NCBI RefSeq assembly: GCF_014696065.1
Contig: NZ_JACJPL010000026.1
Coordinates: forward strand, 496,001 to 560,000
DNA length: 64,000 bases
Source: Leptolyngbya sp. FACHB-261
Lineage (GTDB): Bacteria > Cyanobacteriota > Cyanobacteriia > FACHB-261
Direction of reading: 5' to 3'
Part shown: piece by piece, positions 54,600 to 63,102 of the stretch
Layout: every line of letters starts with the position of its first letter
Numbering within the stretch: position 1 is the stretch's first letter
Notes under the pieces: generated by a model
What the model was told of the DNA's origin: nothing
The model's database searches: none
What the model saw: the letters and a program-made list of their open reading frames with translations, nothing else
Made by a program: the position numbers and the translations under genes

Positions 54600-55180
54600 C
54601 ACATCACGATTCAGAAGAATTGGGACCAGTTTTTGCTCTCCCAGATGCTAAGCGGTCAAGACCGACAGGCTGAAGTTCTAAACCTTGGTTGTGGAGATTG
54701 CTGCACGCTGAGGTTTTTAGCCTCGCTTGGCTTCAAAAATCTACATGGCATTGATTTCAATTGACCTCAAGCTCAAATATCAAGATGCTCATAATCTCCA
54801 CAAGCTGTATGAGTGGGATATGACCAAGACATTCCTTCCTAGCCAGTTTTTGATGTTGCAGTCAGCCTCTCTGTGATCGAGCATGGTGTAGATTTAGCTA
54901 CCTTTTTGCAAGAAGCTCACTAATTGCTGAAACTTGGACGCTTGCTTTTTTTGACCATAGATTATTGGCAAGAAAAGCTGCAAGTTGATGAGCGTATTGA
55001 GCCCTTCGATTTAACCTGAAGAATTTTCTCTCGGGTTCAGGAAGAACTAGCTGCCGTAGCAAACCAGCATGGGTTTGTCTTAGATTTGTCCTAGAGCAGA
55101 GCGTGATATTCCTGGCTGTGCCGACACGACTGTGTTCTGGTACGACCAAAATTACACGTTCATTGCTTTAGCTTTTAGAA
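54600..55180 (+). pseudogene. Decayed class I SAM-dependent methyltransferase
   Basis: The plus strand carries a methyltransferase broken by stops and frameshifts. Motif I is VLNLGCGDCCTLRFLASLG and FKNLHGIDFN (54675 onward), ended by TGA. A shifted frame continues with FDVAVSLSVIEHGVDLATFLQEAH, a TAA, and then LLKLGRLLFLTIDYWQEKL (motifs III/post-III). After another TGA comes IFSRVQEELAAVANQHGFVLDLS and a TAG. At least three in-frame stops and two frameshifts are needed to join the pieces. The substrate is unknown. The neighbouring 55181-55435 shows no gene. Confidence 0.85.
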
Positions 55181-55435
55181 GAGACCCTTCTTTGGAACCA
55201 GCAATTCTTCGCTGTGGAGGTTGCTTTTCGCTGTAAAACTAGTTTCTCTTTGGCTCCCTAACTAATTTCTTGAATTAATTCTCCGGTTGACTGAAGAACA
55301 CAGCCGATGGTGATGGAAATTACACTTGCAGTGCAATTTGCGACACAAGTTTGGATATACGCGGGTTAGCTCCTAGGGGGGCTTAACCTAGAGCACTAGG
55401 ATAGTTCACATTTTTTAGTAAAGGTTTTTAAACAA

Positions 55436-55465
55436 TTGACTTATCTCTGCCTAAAGCAGTATATT
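55436..55465 (+). promoter_or_regulatory. Sigma70-type promoter before the CHRD gene
   Basis: TTGACT and TATATT are separated by 18 bases, and the CHRD gene start lies about 145 bases downstream. The match (four of six or better in each box) is good for this A/T-richer gap, though a long 5' leader would follow. Confidence 0.5.
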
Positions 55466-55608
55466 CTCCAAATACCTATTAGCCTTGCCTAGTCAAATTG
55501 CTCTCTTCCTAGCCCTCTTTAAGGGCTGCTATTTGCATGGGAGCAGTTTGAGGCCGATGTCTCGCCGTCCCGGTTCTCAACACTTCGATATTGGGAGATA
55601 AGGTTTTG

Positions 55609-56301
55609 ATGACAAGGTATTCTTCAGTGTTGGGTGCTACCTGTATTGGAGCACTTGGGCTACTGGCTGCGATGGAACCTGCCAGTGGTGCCACTTTGTT
55701 CAGGGCTACTTTGACCGTCGATCAGGAAGTCCTTAGCAACCCAGCAGCGCCTTTCCCGACTAGCTCTAACGCAACGGGTTTGGCTGAATTCAGCCTCAAT
55801 GATGCGGGAACTGCCCTCAGCTACACGATCACATTGACGGGTTTAGACGTGGGCTCCCTGATCGGTAGCCCGCAGACTCTGGATACGGGCGATGATGTGG
55901 CGAAAATCCATCTTCATCTGGGCGGTGTTGGCATCGCTGGCCCCAGAGTCTTCGATATTCAGGATGCGGTGCTCACACCAATGGGTCCTGAATTTATGAC
56001 CGATGACGCAGATGATCGTCAAATTGATGCACCTGCTGGCATTGTCGGTGGCACGATTACGGGGATTTGGGAGCAGTCGGATGGGCCGGGCGGCTCGATT
56101 TCAACTACGCTGTCTGCTCAAATTGGCAACCTGAAGTCTAATCAGCTCTATGCCAATATCCACCCCAATCGTTTTTTTGCGAATGGGGAACTACGAGGAC
56201 AGATTCGGCCAGTGCCCGAAACTACTTCTGTGCTGAGTACGCTGGCGTTGGGTGCGATAGGGGCCTGCTCGTTGTTGAGACGTAGACAGCCCAGCATCTA
56301 G
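55609..56301 (+). CDS. CHRD-domain protein with PEP-CTERM sorting signal
   Basis: A 230-residue exported protein from the ATG at 55609, which has AAGG 6 bases upstream. A TTG at 55591 would add six residues. Residues 1-27 form a signal peptide (GATCIGALGLLAAMEPASGA). The CHRD domain follows with LNDAGTALSYTITLTGL, IHLHLGGVGIAGP and LYANIHPNRFFANGELRGQIRPV, the diagnostic end. The C-terminus (VPETTSVLSTLALGAIGACSLLRRRQ) is a PEP-CTERM-type anchor: motif, hydrophobic helix, Arg cluster. It should be delivered to the envelope or matrix by an exosortase system that is not in this window. Confidence 0.92.
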   Translation: MTRYSSVLGATCIGALGLLAAMEPASGATLFRATLTVDQEVLSNPAAPFPTSSNATGLAEFSLNDAGTALSYTITLTGLDVGSLIGSPQTLDTGDDVAKIHLHLGGVGIAGPRVFDIQDAVLTPMGPEFMTDDADDRQIDAPAGIVGGTITGIWEQSDGPGGSISTTLSAQIGNLKSNQLYANIHPNRFFANGELRGQIRPVPETTSVLSTLALGAIGACSLLRRRQPSI

Positions 56302-56320
56302 GTTGCAAGGTCGAGCCTTG

Positions 56321-56360
56321 GCGAGTGCCTTCATCTCAGTTGTGAAGGCACTCGCTACAT
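56321..56360 (+). terminator. Terminator of the CHRD gene
   Basis: GCGAGTGCCTTCA pairs exactly with TGAAGGCACTCGC around a 9-base loop, starting 20 bases after the stop codon and followed by TACATTTC. A second weaker stem-loop (CCTCCAG...CTGGGAGG, 56473-56500) lies further on. The remaining bases to 56621 show no gene. Confidence 0.75.
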
Positions 56361-56621
56361 TTCTCGTGGCTTGCCTGTTTATTAATCTTTTTTAAGAGAT
56401 GAACGCATCAGAGAGAAAGGCAGAGAAATTTGCTCCTCGTTCATCGGTTTGGCAACAGAAGATACCATCCAGCCTCCAGTTTTCTAGTAGCGCTGGGAGG
56501 TTTATAGCTCTTTATTGAAAGCTATTACTGCAACTTTGGGAAGATGATAGGGTAACTGTTTTTTGAGATTATTCCCCTCATATATTCAACAGTCTCTTTC
56601 GTTTGGTTCGAGCAGATTTTT

Positions 56622-57887
56622 ATGAAATCAGCCCATGACTTTCAATACTTTCAAGGAAGTTCTCTTTCTGATCTGTTTACTCAAGACACCACGGATGCAC
56701 GCTATGCATTTGTGTTGAATTATCCTGCAACTGCGAGTTGGGCCGCTTACCCCAACACGCAACGATACTTTCTTCAAGATGGTAGTGGCGAAGCAACCAA
56801 AACATCCTTTGATAAGATTTGCCAGAAGGAACCCTGGAAAAATTTGGCTGTCCTAGGTGATGCCTTGCCGGGTGTTGTGATTAGTTCAGTGCAAAAATTG
56901 CTGGTTGATTACTGGCGGGAGCATTTTGGTTTCAGCTATGACAATCTGGAGAGAATAGACTGCGCAACCTATCTAGATGAGCTTAGCCGAGGGGATCGCT
57001 TTGACAAGGTGATCACGCTGTTTCCTTTCGACCATTTGAAACCTGGAAAACATGCGGTATCGCCGGATGTCCATTATCACCTGCTGAGCAAAGCGACCCT
57101 AGCTGATTTGGGCGTGCAATGCCCGCGATACGAGACCTACCATTTGCACGAAACTAGGCTTGAAGAAATTGCGCTGCCAGAGCGATTTCCCTATTTGATC
57201 AAAACATCGCACGGGCTTTCAGGCGAAGGCACTTACATCATCAGAAGTGCCAGCGATTTGAATTACTGCCTTGAAGAGTTGAGAAAATATCTTGAGATCA
57301 AGCTCCTGGACACCATTATTGTCTCGGAATTCATCAAGGATACTGTGCAAAACTACTGTGTGCAGTTCTATGTCAACAAGGCAGGAGAAATTACTCTGGT
57401 AGGCACGACTCGTCAAATGGTCACTGCCGAAGGTAACTATTTGGGGGGGCTGATTCACTACGGCGACACGGACATGAATCGGTTTGCTGGCATGATTGCT
57501 GCCATTGGCCACTATGCTCATCAGCAGGGCTATTTCGGCTTTATTGGTTTTGATGTTTTAGAAGACCAGGAGGGGCGACTTTACGCTATTGATGCCAATT
57601 TCCGAGTCAATGGTTCGACCCCCATGTGCTTGCAGCGCCACACCCTGCTGGGCCTGGGCAAAGAGGTTGCTAAGTATTCCAGCGACTACCGGATGGATGG
57701 CACTTTGGATGCCATTCTCACAACTCTCAAACCAGAGCTGGCCCGCAAAGATTTCATGATTTTGTCAGCGCTAGAGAAGGTTAAATACGGCAGAATCTAC
57801 ACCGAAATCTACGGCATCGTCGCTGGAGAAACGGTCGAGGACTTGCAGCATATCGAGAAGAACTTACAAAGTAAAGGCCTGCAATAG
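56622..57887 (+). CDS. Stand-alone ATP-grasp ligase of unknown substrate
   Basis: A 421-residue protein with an ATP-grasp fold from about residue 165. Lys in YLIKTSHGLSGEGTYII is the glycine-rich nucleotide loop, IIVSEFIKDTVQNYCVQFYV follows, and the metal-binding FIGFDVLEDQEGRLYAIDANFRVNGS (about 302-330) carries the D-x-N pattern. ATP-grasp enzymes join a carboxylate to an amine or thiol through an acyl phosphate. The N-terminal ~160 residues have no recognised domain. There is no RBS, carrier-protein or precursor-peptide gene nearby. The gene converges on an isoaspartyl peptidase gene across a shared hairpin. Confidence 0.85.
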   Translation: MKSAHDFQYFQGSSLSDLFTQDTTDARYAFVLNYPATASWAAYPNTQRYFLQDGSGEATKTSFDKICQKEPWKNLAVLGDALPGVVISSVQKLLVDYWREHFGFSYDNLERIDCATYLDELSRGDRFDKVITLFPFDHLKPGKHAVSPDVHYHLLSKATLADLGVQCPRYETYHLHETRLEEIALPERFPYLIKTSHGLSGEGTYIIRSASDLNYCLEELRKYLEIKLLDTIIVSEFIKDTVQNYCVQFYVNKAGEITLVGTTRQMVTAEGNYLGGLIHYGDTDMNRFAGMIAAIGHYAHQQGYFGFIGFDVLEDQEGRLYAIDANFRVNGSTPMCLQRHTLLGLGKEVAKYSSDYRMDGTLDAILTTLKPELARKDFMILSALEKVKYGRIYTEIYGIVAGETVEDLQHIEKNLQSKGLQ

Positions 57888-57897
57888 ATTGCAGGCC
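57876..57897. terminator. Hairpin at the end of the ATP-grasp gene
   Basis: GGCCTGCAAT and its exact reverse complement surround AG and span the stop codon of the ATP-grasp gene. The convergent peptidase gene ends 43 bases further on, so it may serve both. Confidence 0.6.
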
Positions 57898-57940
57898 CCG
57901 AGTGTATCAAGTTGGTAGAAGAAGAGTTAGTAAGTCTGGG

Positions 57941-58855
57941 CTAGACAGATTGGAGCTGCTCTTCTTTCTTCTGTTCTTCTTCCTTCTTGATGAATGTAAC
58001 TGGTTGATCCATCTCGGCAGTCATATAACCGACTACCATGTCTGACGAGTTATATGCCCAGCCGACTCGTCCTTGGGGGTCCAGAACGATGCAGCCAGCT
58101 TCGCCTTCGACCCGTTCAACTAGTGAGTTAATCGCCATCCGGGCGGCATCGTCCGGGTGCGTATCTCCCTTGAGAAAGTCAATCGCTGTTTTGGCAAGCA
58201 CGACGGGGATGATAGATTCTCCATCGCCGGTAGTTGAGCAAGCGCCCAGGTGATTGTCGGCGTATAAGCCACAGCCAACTAGGGCCGTGTCGCCAACGCG
58301 GCCTTGTGGTTGGCCCGTGGTGCCGCCGGTTGAGGTTCCAGCAACTAGGATTCCCTTAGCATCGAGAGCCACACAACCAACTGTGTTGGGCCGATCGACA
58401 ACTTCCTTCTCCTCTTCCCACTCCTGTTGCTGCTCCTCACTGATCAGATCTTCCTTGGCACACATCTCAATCCCGTGGTCGGCAGCAAAGCGCTCGGCAC
58501 TTTGAGCCACTAGCAGTCGGGGCTTATCATCCATGAGCTTGCGGGCGGCTGAAATTGGATGAAGCACGCCCTGAACTGCGGCCACTGCCCCCCAACTGAG
58601 TTTCTCGCCTTCCATCATGGCTGCATCGACTTCGACTCCTCCTTCACTGTTGAGAGTGGAGCCGAATCCGGCATTGAATGTCTGATCAGATTCAAGGACA
58701 CGGATGGCCGCTTCTACGGCTTCGCCAGCGCTGCCCCCAGCCCGCAACACGGTCCAACCCGCCTCAACTGCGGCAAGGCAACCGGCATGATTGGCTTCAA
58801 CTTTCTCGCCGGGAACGGTTTTCGCTCCCCCATGCACGATGATGGCTAAAGTCAC
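57941..58855 (-). CDS. Isoaspartyl peptidase / L-asparaginase (Ntn-hydrolase)
   Basis: A 304-residue plant-type asparaginase precursor. It is made as one chain and cleaves itself before Thr158 in RPNTVGCVALD; the new N-terminal Thr is the nucleophile. HGGAKT at the start, GAVAAVQGVLHPISAARKLMD and GTSTGGTTGQPQGRVGDTALVGCGLYA are family signatures. It hydrolyses isoaspartyl dipeptides and asparagine. In cyanobacteria isoaspartyl dipeptidases also finish cyanophycin breakdown (beta-Asp-Arg). A Glu/Lys-rich tail (KEEEQKKEEQ) extends the C-terminus. A Glu-rich insert EEQQQEWEEEKE lies just before the cleavage site. Confidence 0.93.
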   Translation of the reverse strand: MTLAIIVHGGAKTVPGEKVEANHAGCLAAVEAGWTVLRAGGSAGEAVEAAIRVLESDQTFNAGFGSTLNSEGGVEVDAAMMEGEKLSWGAVAAVQGVLHPISAARKLMDDKPRLLVAQSAERFAADHGIEMCAKEDLISEEQQQEWEEEKEVVDRPNTVGCVALDAKGILVAGTSTGGTTGQPQGRVGDTALVGCGLYADNHLGACSTTGDGESIIPVVLAKTAIDFLKGDTHPDDAARMAINSLVERVEGEAGCIVLDPQGRVGWAYNSSDMVVGYMTAEMDQPVTFIKKEEEQKKEEQLQSV

Positions 58856-59012
58856 AGGCTACTCCTACTGTTGATTCAAAAACTGCTTTTATGAGTGCAT
58901 TCATCTTCTGTATTTCTGCCTACTGTGTAATCTCCCCCCAGTTGCAGTAAAGGACGCTACCGAACTACGCCTTCTCCAAAGATTTATGCCGCAAGTTGGA
59001 GCAAGCTGCCCT

Positions 59013-59399
59013 TCAAGACAGCACCATGCGGCGAGCAAGGAGCGCAGCAACGACCAGCCATAGGCCAGTGATTGGCATAAATAGGGCTGCACTCCCAGGT
59101 GCAAAAGATAATAGGACCGGGAATCCCACCAACCCCAGCAGCACCAGACCGCTGAGAAACCAGGCAGTCCGTCCCGCCTGAGATTGAGCGCAAAGTCGTA
59201 AGAGGAGCCAGCAGCCCAAGACTGCGCCTAGCCAGATGCCGATGGCTCCTCCCAAGGTAGGTGGCACAAGGCCTTCTAGTTCGGCATTGGGCATGAAACG
59301 CATGGCGTACTGGCGTCCCAGTTCTATACCGAGTAAGCAAAGGAGGAACGCGCCTCCTAGGCTGCCAATAGCTGCCAGGATGTAGCTAGTGCGGTGCAT
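59013..59399 (-). CDS. Small membrane protein of unknown function
   Basis: A 128-residue protein from the ATG at 59399; an in-frame start at 59474 would add a hydrophilic 25 residues. Four hydrophobic helices are predicted (about 4-25, 45-67, 75-93, 97-120). The segment after the first holds R and E residues (GRQYAMRFMPNAELEGLVPP) typical of a loop. I recognise no family. It is a lone gene on the minus strand with no clear RBS. Confidence 0.5.
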   Translation of the reverse strand: MHRTSYILAAIGSLGGAFLLCLLGIELGRQYAMRFMPNAELEGLVPPTLGGAIGIWLGAVLGCWLLLRLCAQSQAGRTAWFLSGLVLLGLVGFPVLLSFAPGSAALFMPITGLWLVVAALLARRMVLS

Positions 59400-59521
59400 A
59401 GCAAGATGTAGTCTGTCGTTTTCAATCAGCTGAATACTCCCTGGTCGGTCGAGCCGTGCCAGGATTTTGGGCAATGGAATCTAACCATGAGCCAGAAAAC
59501 AATGAGCTAGCAAAATCCCCC

Positions 59522-59707
59522 AGTGCTTCCGTAGAATGCCTCAACACTCCAACGAAATCAAGCAACGCTTCAGTGAAATGCTTCACCTTAGGAGTGAAAT
59601 CAAAGAACGCTTCAGTGAAATCGAGCAACGCTCATGCGAAATGCTTCAACGTTCGAGCGAAATCAAGAAATGCTCAAGCAAAACCAAGTAACACTTATAA
59701 ATAACGC
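59522..59707. repeat. 21-bp tandem repeat tract (9 units)
   Basis: Nine units, eight of 21 bases and one of 18 (59543-59560), many ending GTGAAAT or GCGAAAT and starting AGCAACGCT or TTCA. A plus-strand frame (ATG at about 59474 to 59704) reads through them as heptads of the type S-N-A-S-V-K-C/S, and a minus-strand frame is also open. Neither is a convincing gene, but the retained 21-base period keeps both frames. Period and S..K spacing parallel the tract at 43085-43316. Confidence 0.8.
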
Positions 59708-60058
59708 TTATAGCGAATTGGGGGACGCTCCATCAAAGCCTATCTCTGCTAGGGTTTAACGGTTGCTTACCCTAACTCTGGCCCAATTTCGCTTGCGCAA
59801 CGCCCATTGCTCTGCTAATCTTGGCTGCATTGCAAAAACTGGAGCTTTTGCCTATCGCCAATCATCAATAAACCGCTAAAAAATTTAGCGCTGCCGAGAA
59901 GCTATAAGTCAACTTCTGGGCAGCTAACCCCCCCACTGGAAAGACCCCAGTCAGGCGGCTAACGGGTGATTTTAACACCCTCCTAGCCACCCCGACTTTT
60001 CATGGTCAACTTTAAAACCAAAAGCAGGGTGGCTAATCATTGGGCGGTATTTCGGTAA

Positions 60059-60157
60059 GGGCGAGGCAACCTCGCCCCTACCCACAACCGCAAAATTCTA
60101 AACCCGTCGATTGCAACATGAATTCCGTAGGGGCAGGGTTTCCCTGCCCAGTGCAAC
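60059..60157. repeat. REP-like palindromic module, copy 1
   Basis: A 99-base unit starting with GGGCGAGGCAACCTCGCCC (stem GGGCGAGG/CCTCGCCC) and ending with a second stem GGGCAGG...CCTGCCC. It matches copy 2 over almost its whole length. The 59708-60058 stretch before it contains no gene. Confidence 0.85.
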
Positions 60158-60230
60158 ATTGCCGCAACCAAATTTCAAACCCCCTCGATTTCAATCATGA
60201 ATCTTGTAAGGGCCAAATAAGGGCCAAAAA

Positions 60231-60330
60231 GGGCGAGGCAACCTCGCCCCTACCCACGACTGCGAAATTCTAAACCTGTCAATTTCAATCATGAATCCTG
60301 TAGGGGCAGGGTCTCCCTGCCCGGTGCAAC
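60231..60330. repeat. REP-like palindromic module, copy 2
   Basis: A 100-base unit closely related to copy 1, with the same two palindromes and a diverged middle. Its right end overlaps the start of the small gene at 60291, so the module supplies that gene's start codon and first ~13 codons. Confidence 0.85.
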
Positions 60331-60578
60331 GAGGTGGGCAATTCGTCAGTTACCGCAACCTCGTTCACTGGCTCGAAGCCTGCGTGCAAACTATTCGCAC
60401 CTGCGAAACCCACCAAGCTCTACAAGAAATCGGTCAACTACTCAAAACCGAAATTGAGCGGTTTACCTATGCGCCTGATGCCATTGCTTACTTGCGTCGC
60501 TTGTGGCAACAACGCAAAGCTCAATTGGATCTAGACCTCAACCTCCGCAGTTTCTATACCCCCTCACTTAATTCCTAA
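60291..60578 (+). CDS. Small hypothetical protein, start inside a REP-like module
   Basis: A 95-residue protein if begun at ATG 60291, or 84 from GTG 60324. The first ~13 residues (MNPVGAGSPCPVQ) come from the REP-like repeat; a similar peptide would be read from copy 1. From about residue 20 on, a helical body with VSYRNLVHWLEACVQTIRTC, LQEIGQLLKTEIERFTY and IAYLRRLWQQRKAQLDLDL looks genuine. It ends one base into the next gene's ATG (TAATG), so translation is coupled. I know no family for it. A start that was displaced by the repeat insertion is likely. Confidence 0.6.
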   Translation: MNPVGAGSPCPVQRGGQFVSYRNLVHWLEACVQTIRTCETHQALQEIGQLLKTEIERFTYAPDAIAYLRRLWQQRKAQLDLDLNLRSFYTPSLNS

Positions 60579-60916
60579 TGATTTCCTCTCATCCATCCCC
60601 TTCCCAAAAGCGCTTGCAACTCTGGGACTATATCAGCCGCGAACTCAAACTGATGCCCTCACTCAAGCTGATTTTGTTGGTGCTGGCGAACTACACCAAT
60701 CCTCACAGCTACAAAGCCAACATCCCCGCATCTCTGATCATTCGAGACTCTGGCCTGCGCGATGAGGAAATCAAGCGTTTGTTAGCGAGTTTAGAAGCAG
60801 CCCATTGGGTTGAGAGCGTTCGCGTTCTGGATGATGCTGGACGCTCAGTTCTGCTCTACAATCTCTCCGCTCAATTGGTTCAGCGGGTTCTCAATCCAAT
60901 CACTCAATCGTTATAA
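60578..60916 (+). CDS. Small helix-turn-helix protein
   Basis: A 112-residue protein that looks like a winged-helix or HTH_36 domain: LKLILLVLANYTNP...ANIPASLIIRDSGLRDEEIKRLLASLEAAHWVESVRVLDDAGRS. The LP-x-SLI...L-x-DEEIKRLL part is the recognition helix. Helix-turn-helix proteins of this type occur in plasmid/phage replication and in small regulators. Its ATG overlaps the upstream stop (TAATG). Function unknown. Confidence 0.7.
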   Translation: MISSHPSPSQKRLQLWDYISRELKLMPSLKLILLVLANYTNPHSYKANIPASLIIRDSGLRDEEIKRLLASLEAAHWVESVRVLDDAGRSVLLYNLSAQLVQRVLNPITQSL

Positions 60917-60958
60917 AAATCCTTGAAAATTTTAGATTTTGGACTTTAGACTTGGACC

Positions 60959-61843
60959 TTAAACAGAGCGATTGATCAAACTCAGGAATTGATGCGCAAT
61001 GGGCGATGTTTGCCCTTTGTGCCAAACTACGGCAATCTCAACTTGGGGCGTGGCAAGAGGGGTGGAAGTTGCTAGTGGACGATAAACCACACCAAGATTA
61101 TGCCGAGTTCCAGCGCCTGCTGCTACCAGCGTAATTCCCATGCCGGATTCAACCAAACCAAGCAACACTTCCGGCGGACTCGCCTCTTGCACGATACGAG
61201 GCCGAAAGCCAGCTTGGTCACAAAGCTGCATAATCTGCGCATACAACTCGGGTTTGACCGGCTGAGGACAAAGGACAAACGACTCGTCTGCCAGCAAATG
61301 CAAATCAATTTGTGTCTGCTCAACCAAGGCATGATCGGCAGGTAAAGCCACTACTACTGGCTCACTTAGCAGAGTCAAGCTGTGAAGATCTGAATGAGCT
61401 ACCGGACCATGCACAAAACCAAAATCAATTGTGTTGTTCAATAGAGCTTGAATCTGTGCCTCTGCCGACATTTCTGTGAGGGTGACAACCACTTCAGGAA
61501 ATCGTTGACGAAACACCTGAATCAGTTCAGGCAACACCCGATTGAAAGCACAAATCGAAAAACCAATCGTCAACTTCTTGGCTTGGACGGCTTGTTGCGC
61601 TGCTTTCGCCGCTCGTTCAGCCTGAGCCAGCGTCAATCTAGCCTCATCTAGTAGGGCGTTCCCCGCTTCAGTGAGCGTAACGCCACGCTTACTGCGATAA
61701 AACAGCTCGACGCCAAGCTCGTCTTCAAGCTGGCGAATCTGACGGCTGAGGGGCGGCTGTTCCATGTAAAGACGTTCAGCAGCCCGTCGAAAATTGAGTT
61801 CTTCTGCCACCGTGACAAAGTACTTGAGTTGCCGCAGTTCCAT
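60959..61843 (-). CDS. LysR family transcriptional regulator
   Basis: A 294-residue LysR regulator. The N-terminal winged HTH is MELRQLKYFVTVAEELNFRRAAERLYMEQPPLSRQIRQLEDELGVELFYRS, and the effector-binding domain covers about 90-290 (IGFSICAFNRVLPELI...VHGPVAHSDL). It is divergent from the reductase gene at 61962, the classic arrangement for a LysR protein controlling its neighbour. The 118-base gap contains a T-N11-A palindrome. Confidence 0.93.
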   Translation of the reverse strand: MELRQLKYFVTVAEELNFRRAAERLYMEQPPLSRQIRQLEDELGVELFYRSKRGVTLTEAGNALLDEARLTLAQAERAAKAAQQAVQAKKLTIGFSICAFNRVLPELIQVFRQRFPEVVVTLTEMSAEAQIQALLNNTIDFGFVHGPVAHSDLHSLTLLSEPVVVALPADHALVEQTQIDLHLLADESFVLCPQPVKPELYAQIMQLCDQAGFRPRIVQEASPPEVLLGLVESGMGITLVAAGAGTRHNLGVVYRPLATSTPLATPQVEIAVVWHKGQTSPIAHQFLSLINRSV

Positions 61844-61869
61844 AACAGATAGCTCAACGCTTTTGCCAT

Positions 61870-61886
61870 GATACCTTTTGGGTATC
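61870..61886. promoter_or_regulatory. Probable LysR operator (T-N11-A)
   Basis: GATACC-TTTTG-GGTATC is a perfect 6-bp inverted repeat around 5 bases, with T72 and A84 giving the T-N11-A signature. It sits between the divergent LysR and reductase genes. Confidence 0.75.
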
Positions 61887-61961
61887 AGTCTGAGTCAAAA
61901 TAGATCTTGGACAAACTGATTGAAGCGGTTGCAGGATGTTCTTAAAGCACTCAGGCAACCC

Positions 61962-62978
61962 ATGAAAACTATTGAGCTTCACGATACTTTCGGTATCAAT
62001 GGCCTTCAGTTAACAGAACAACCGCAACCCAGGCCAAGCCAAGCAGAAGTACTGGTCAAATTAGAGGCAGTCTCCCTCAATTATGTGGATCTGCTTGTTG
62101 TCAAAGGCTTACTCAATTCAAACTTACCCCTGCCTTACATTCCAGTAAGTGATGGAGCAGGTGTCGTTGAACAAGTGGGTGAAGGTGTCACAGCTTTTAA
62201 GCCTGGGGATCGGGTCGTGACGACTTTTATTCCTGACTGGTTGAATGGCAAACCAACGCCGCAAGAAACTGATTACGCCACACGGCAGGGCCTAGGCCAA
62301 GTACCAGGCCAACTTTCAGAATACAAGAGCTTTCAGTCGAATCAATTGATTCATAGCCCAGCCAATCTTTCTACCCTTGAAGCCTCAACTTTACCGATTG
62401 CTGGGCTCACTGCCTGGAATGCTTTAGGGTATGGCAATTTGCAAGCTGGGGAAACTGTTTTGCTGCACGGGACTGGCGGCGTGTCTATCTTTGCATTGCA
62501 ATTCGCCAAAGCGCGAGGGGCACGAGTGATCATCACCTCTAGTAGTGATGCCAAGCTCAAGCAAGCCCAAGCCTTGGGAGCCGACTACCTAATCAACTAC
62601 AAAAACACGCCAGACTGGGAAGGGCTGGTGCACCAGTTCACTGAAGGCGAGGGAGCTGATGTCATTGTTGAAACCGTCGGCGGTCAAAATTTGCAGCGCT
62701 CGCTTAATGTAGTTCGCATGGGCGGTTGCATCCCCATTGTCGGCTTGCTAGATGGTTTTAATACCAACATCAACACCTTAACGCTGTTGCACCAACAAGC
62801 GACCATTCGAGGCATGGAAGTTGGTAGCACCCAAGACTTCGAGACGATGAATCAGGCGATTGAAGTCCATGACATTCATCCAGTGATCGACAAAGTTTTC
62901 CCAATTGAGCAAACGCAACAAGCCTTTGAATATCTCGACCAGGGTTTGCACTTCGGCAAAGTTGTGATCACGTTCTGA
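61962..62978 (+). CDS. MDR-family NADPH alcohol/quinone oxidoreductase
   Basis: A 338-residue medium-chain dehydrogenase from the ATG at 61962. A TTG 42 bases upstream is open but unlikely. Its cofactor site is LLHGTGGVSIFALQFAKARGARVIITSSS (about 167-190). The N-terminal GroES-like part has no zinc-ligand cysteine at the GHE position (VSDGAGVVEQVGEGV, PGDRV), so it belongs to the quinone oxidoreductase-like, zinc-free branch. It is likely under control of the divergent LysR protein. Confidence 0.92.
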   Translation: MKTIELHDTFGINGLQLTEQPQPRPSQAEVLVKLEAVSLNYVDLLVVKGLLNSNLPLPYIPVSDGAGVVEQVGEGVTAFKPGDRVVTTFIPDWLNGKPTPQETDYATRQGLGQVPGQLSEYKSFQSNQLIHSPANLSTLEASTLPIAGLTAWNALGYGNLQAGETVLLHGTGGVSIFALQFAKARGARVIITSSSDAKLKQAQALGADYLINYKNTPDWEGLVHQFTEGEGADVIVETVGGQNLQRSLNVVRMGGCIPIVGLLDGFNTNINTLTLLHQQATIRGMEVGSTQDFETMNQAIEVHDIHPVIDKVFPIEQTQQAFEYLDQGLHFGKVVITF

Positions 62979-63102
62979 GTGTCGCTAGATTTTGATCCTT
63001 AAATGGCCACTCCATCCTCAGACCCAAGCCTAGTTAAACTCAGTTCTTGCGAACCATGTTCTCTAGCTAACCTTGTGAAAATTGGAGTAACTCTTCTGCT
63101 AG

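Noticed and set aside
54422-54673. 83-codon plus-strand ORF before the methyltransferase relic
   Set aside because: It overlaps the N-terminal part of the relic in another frame and has arginine-rich, non-protein-like composition.
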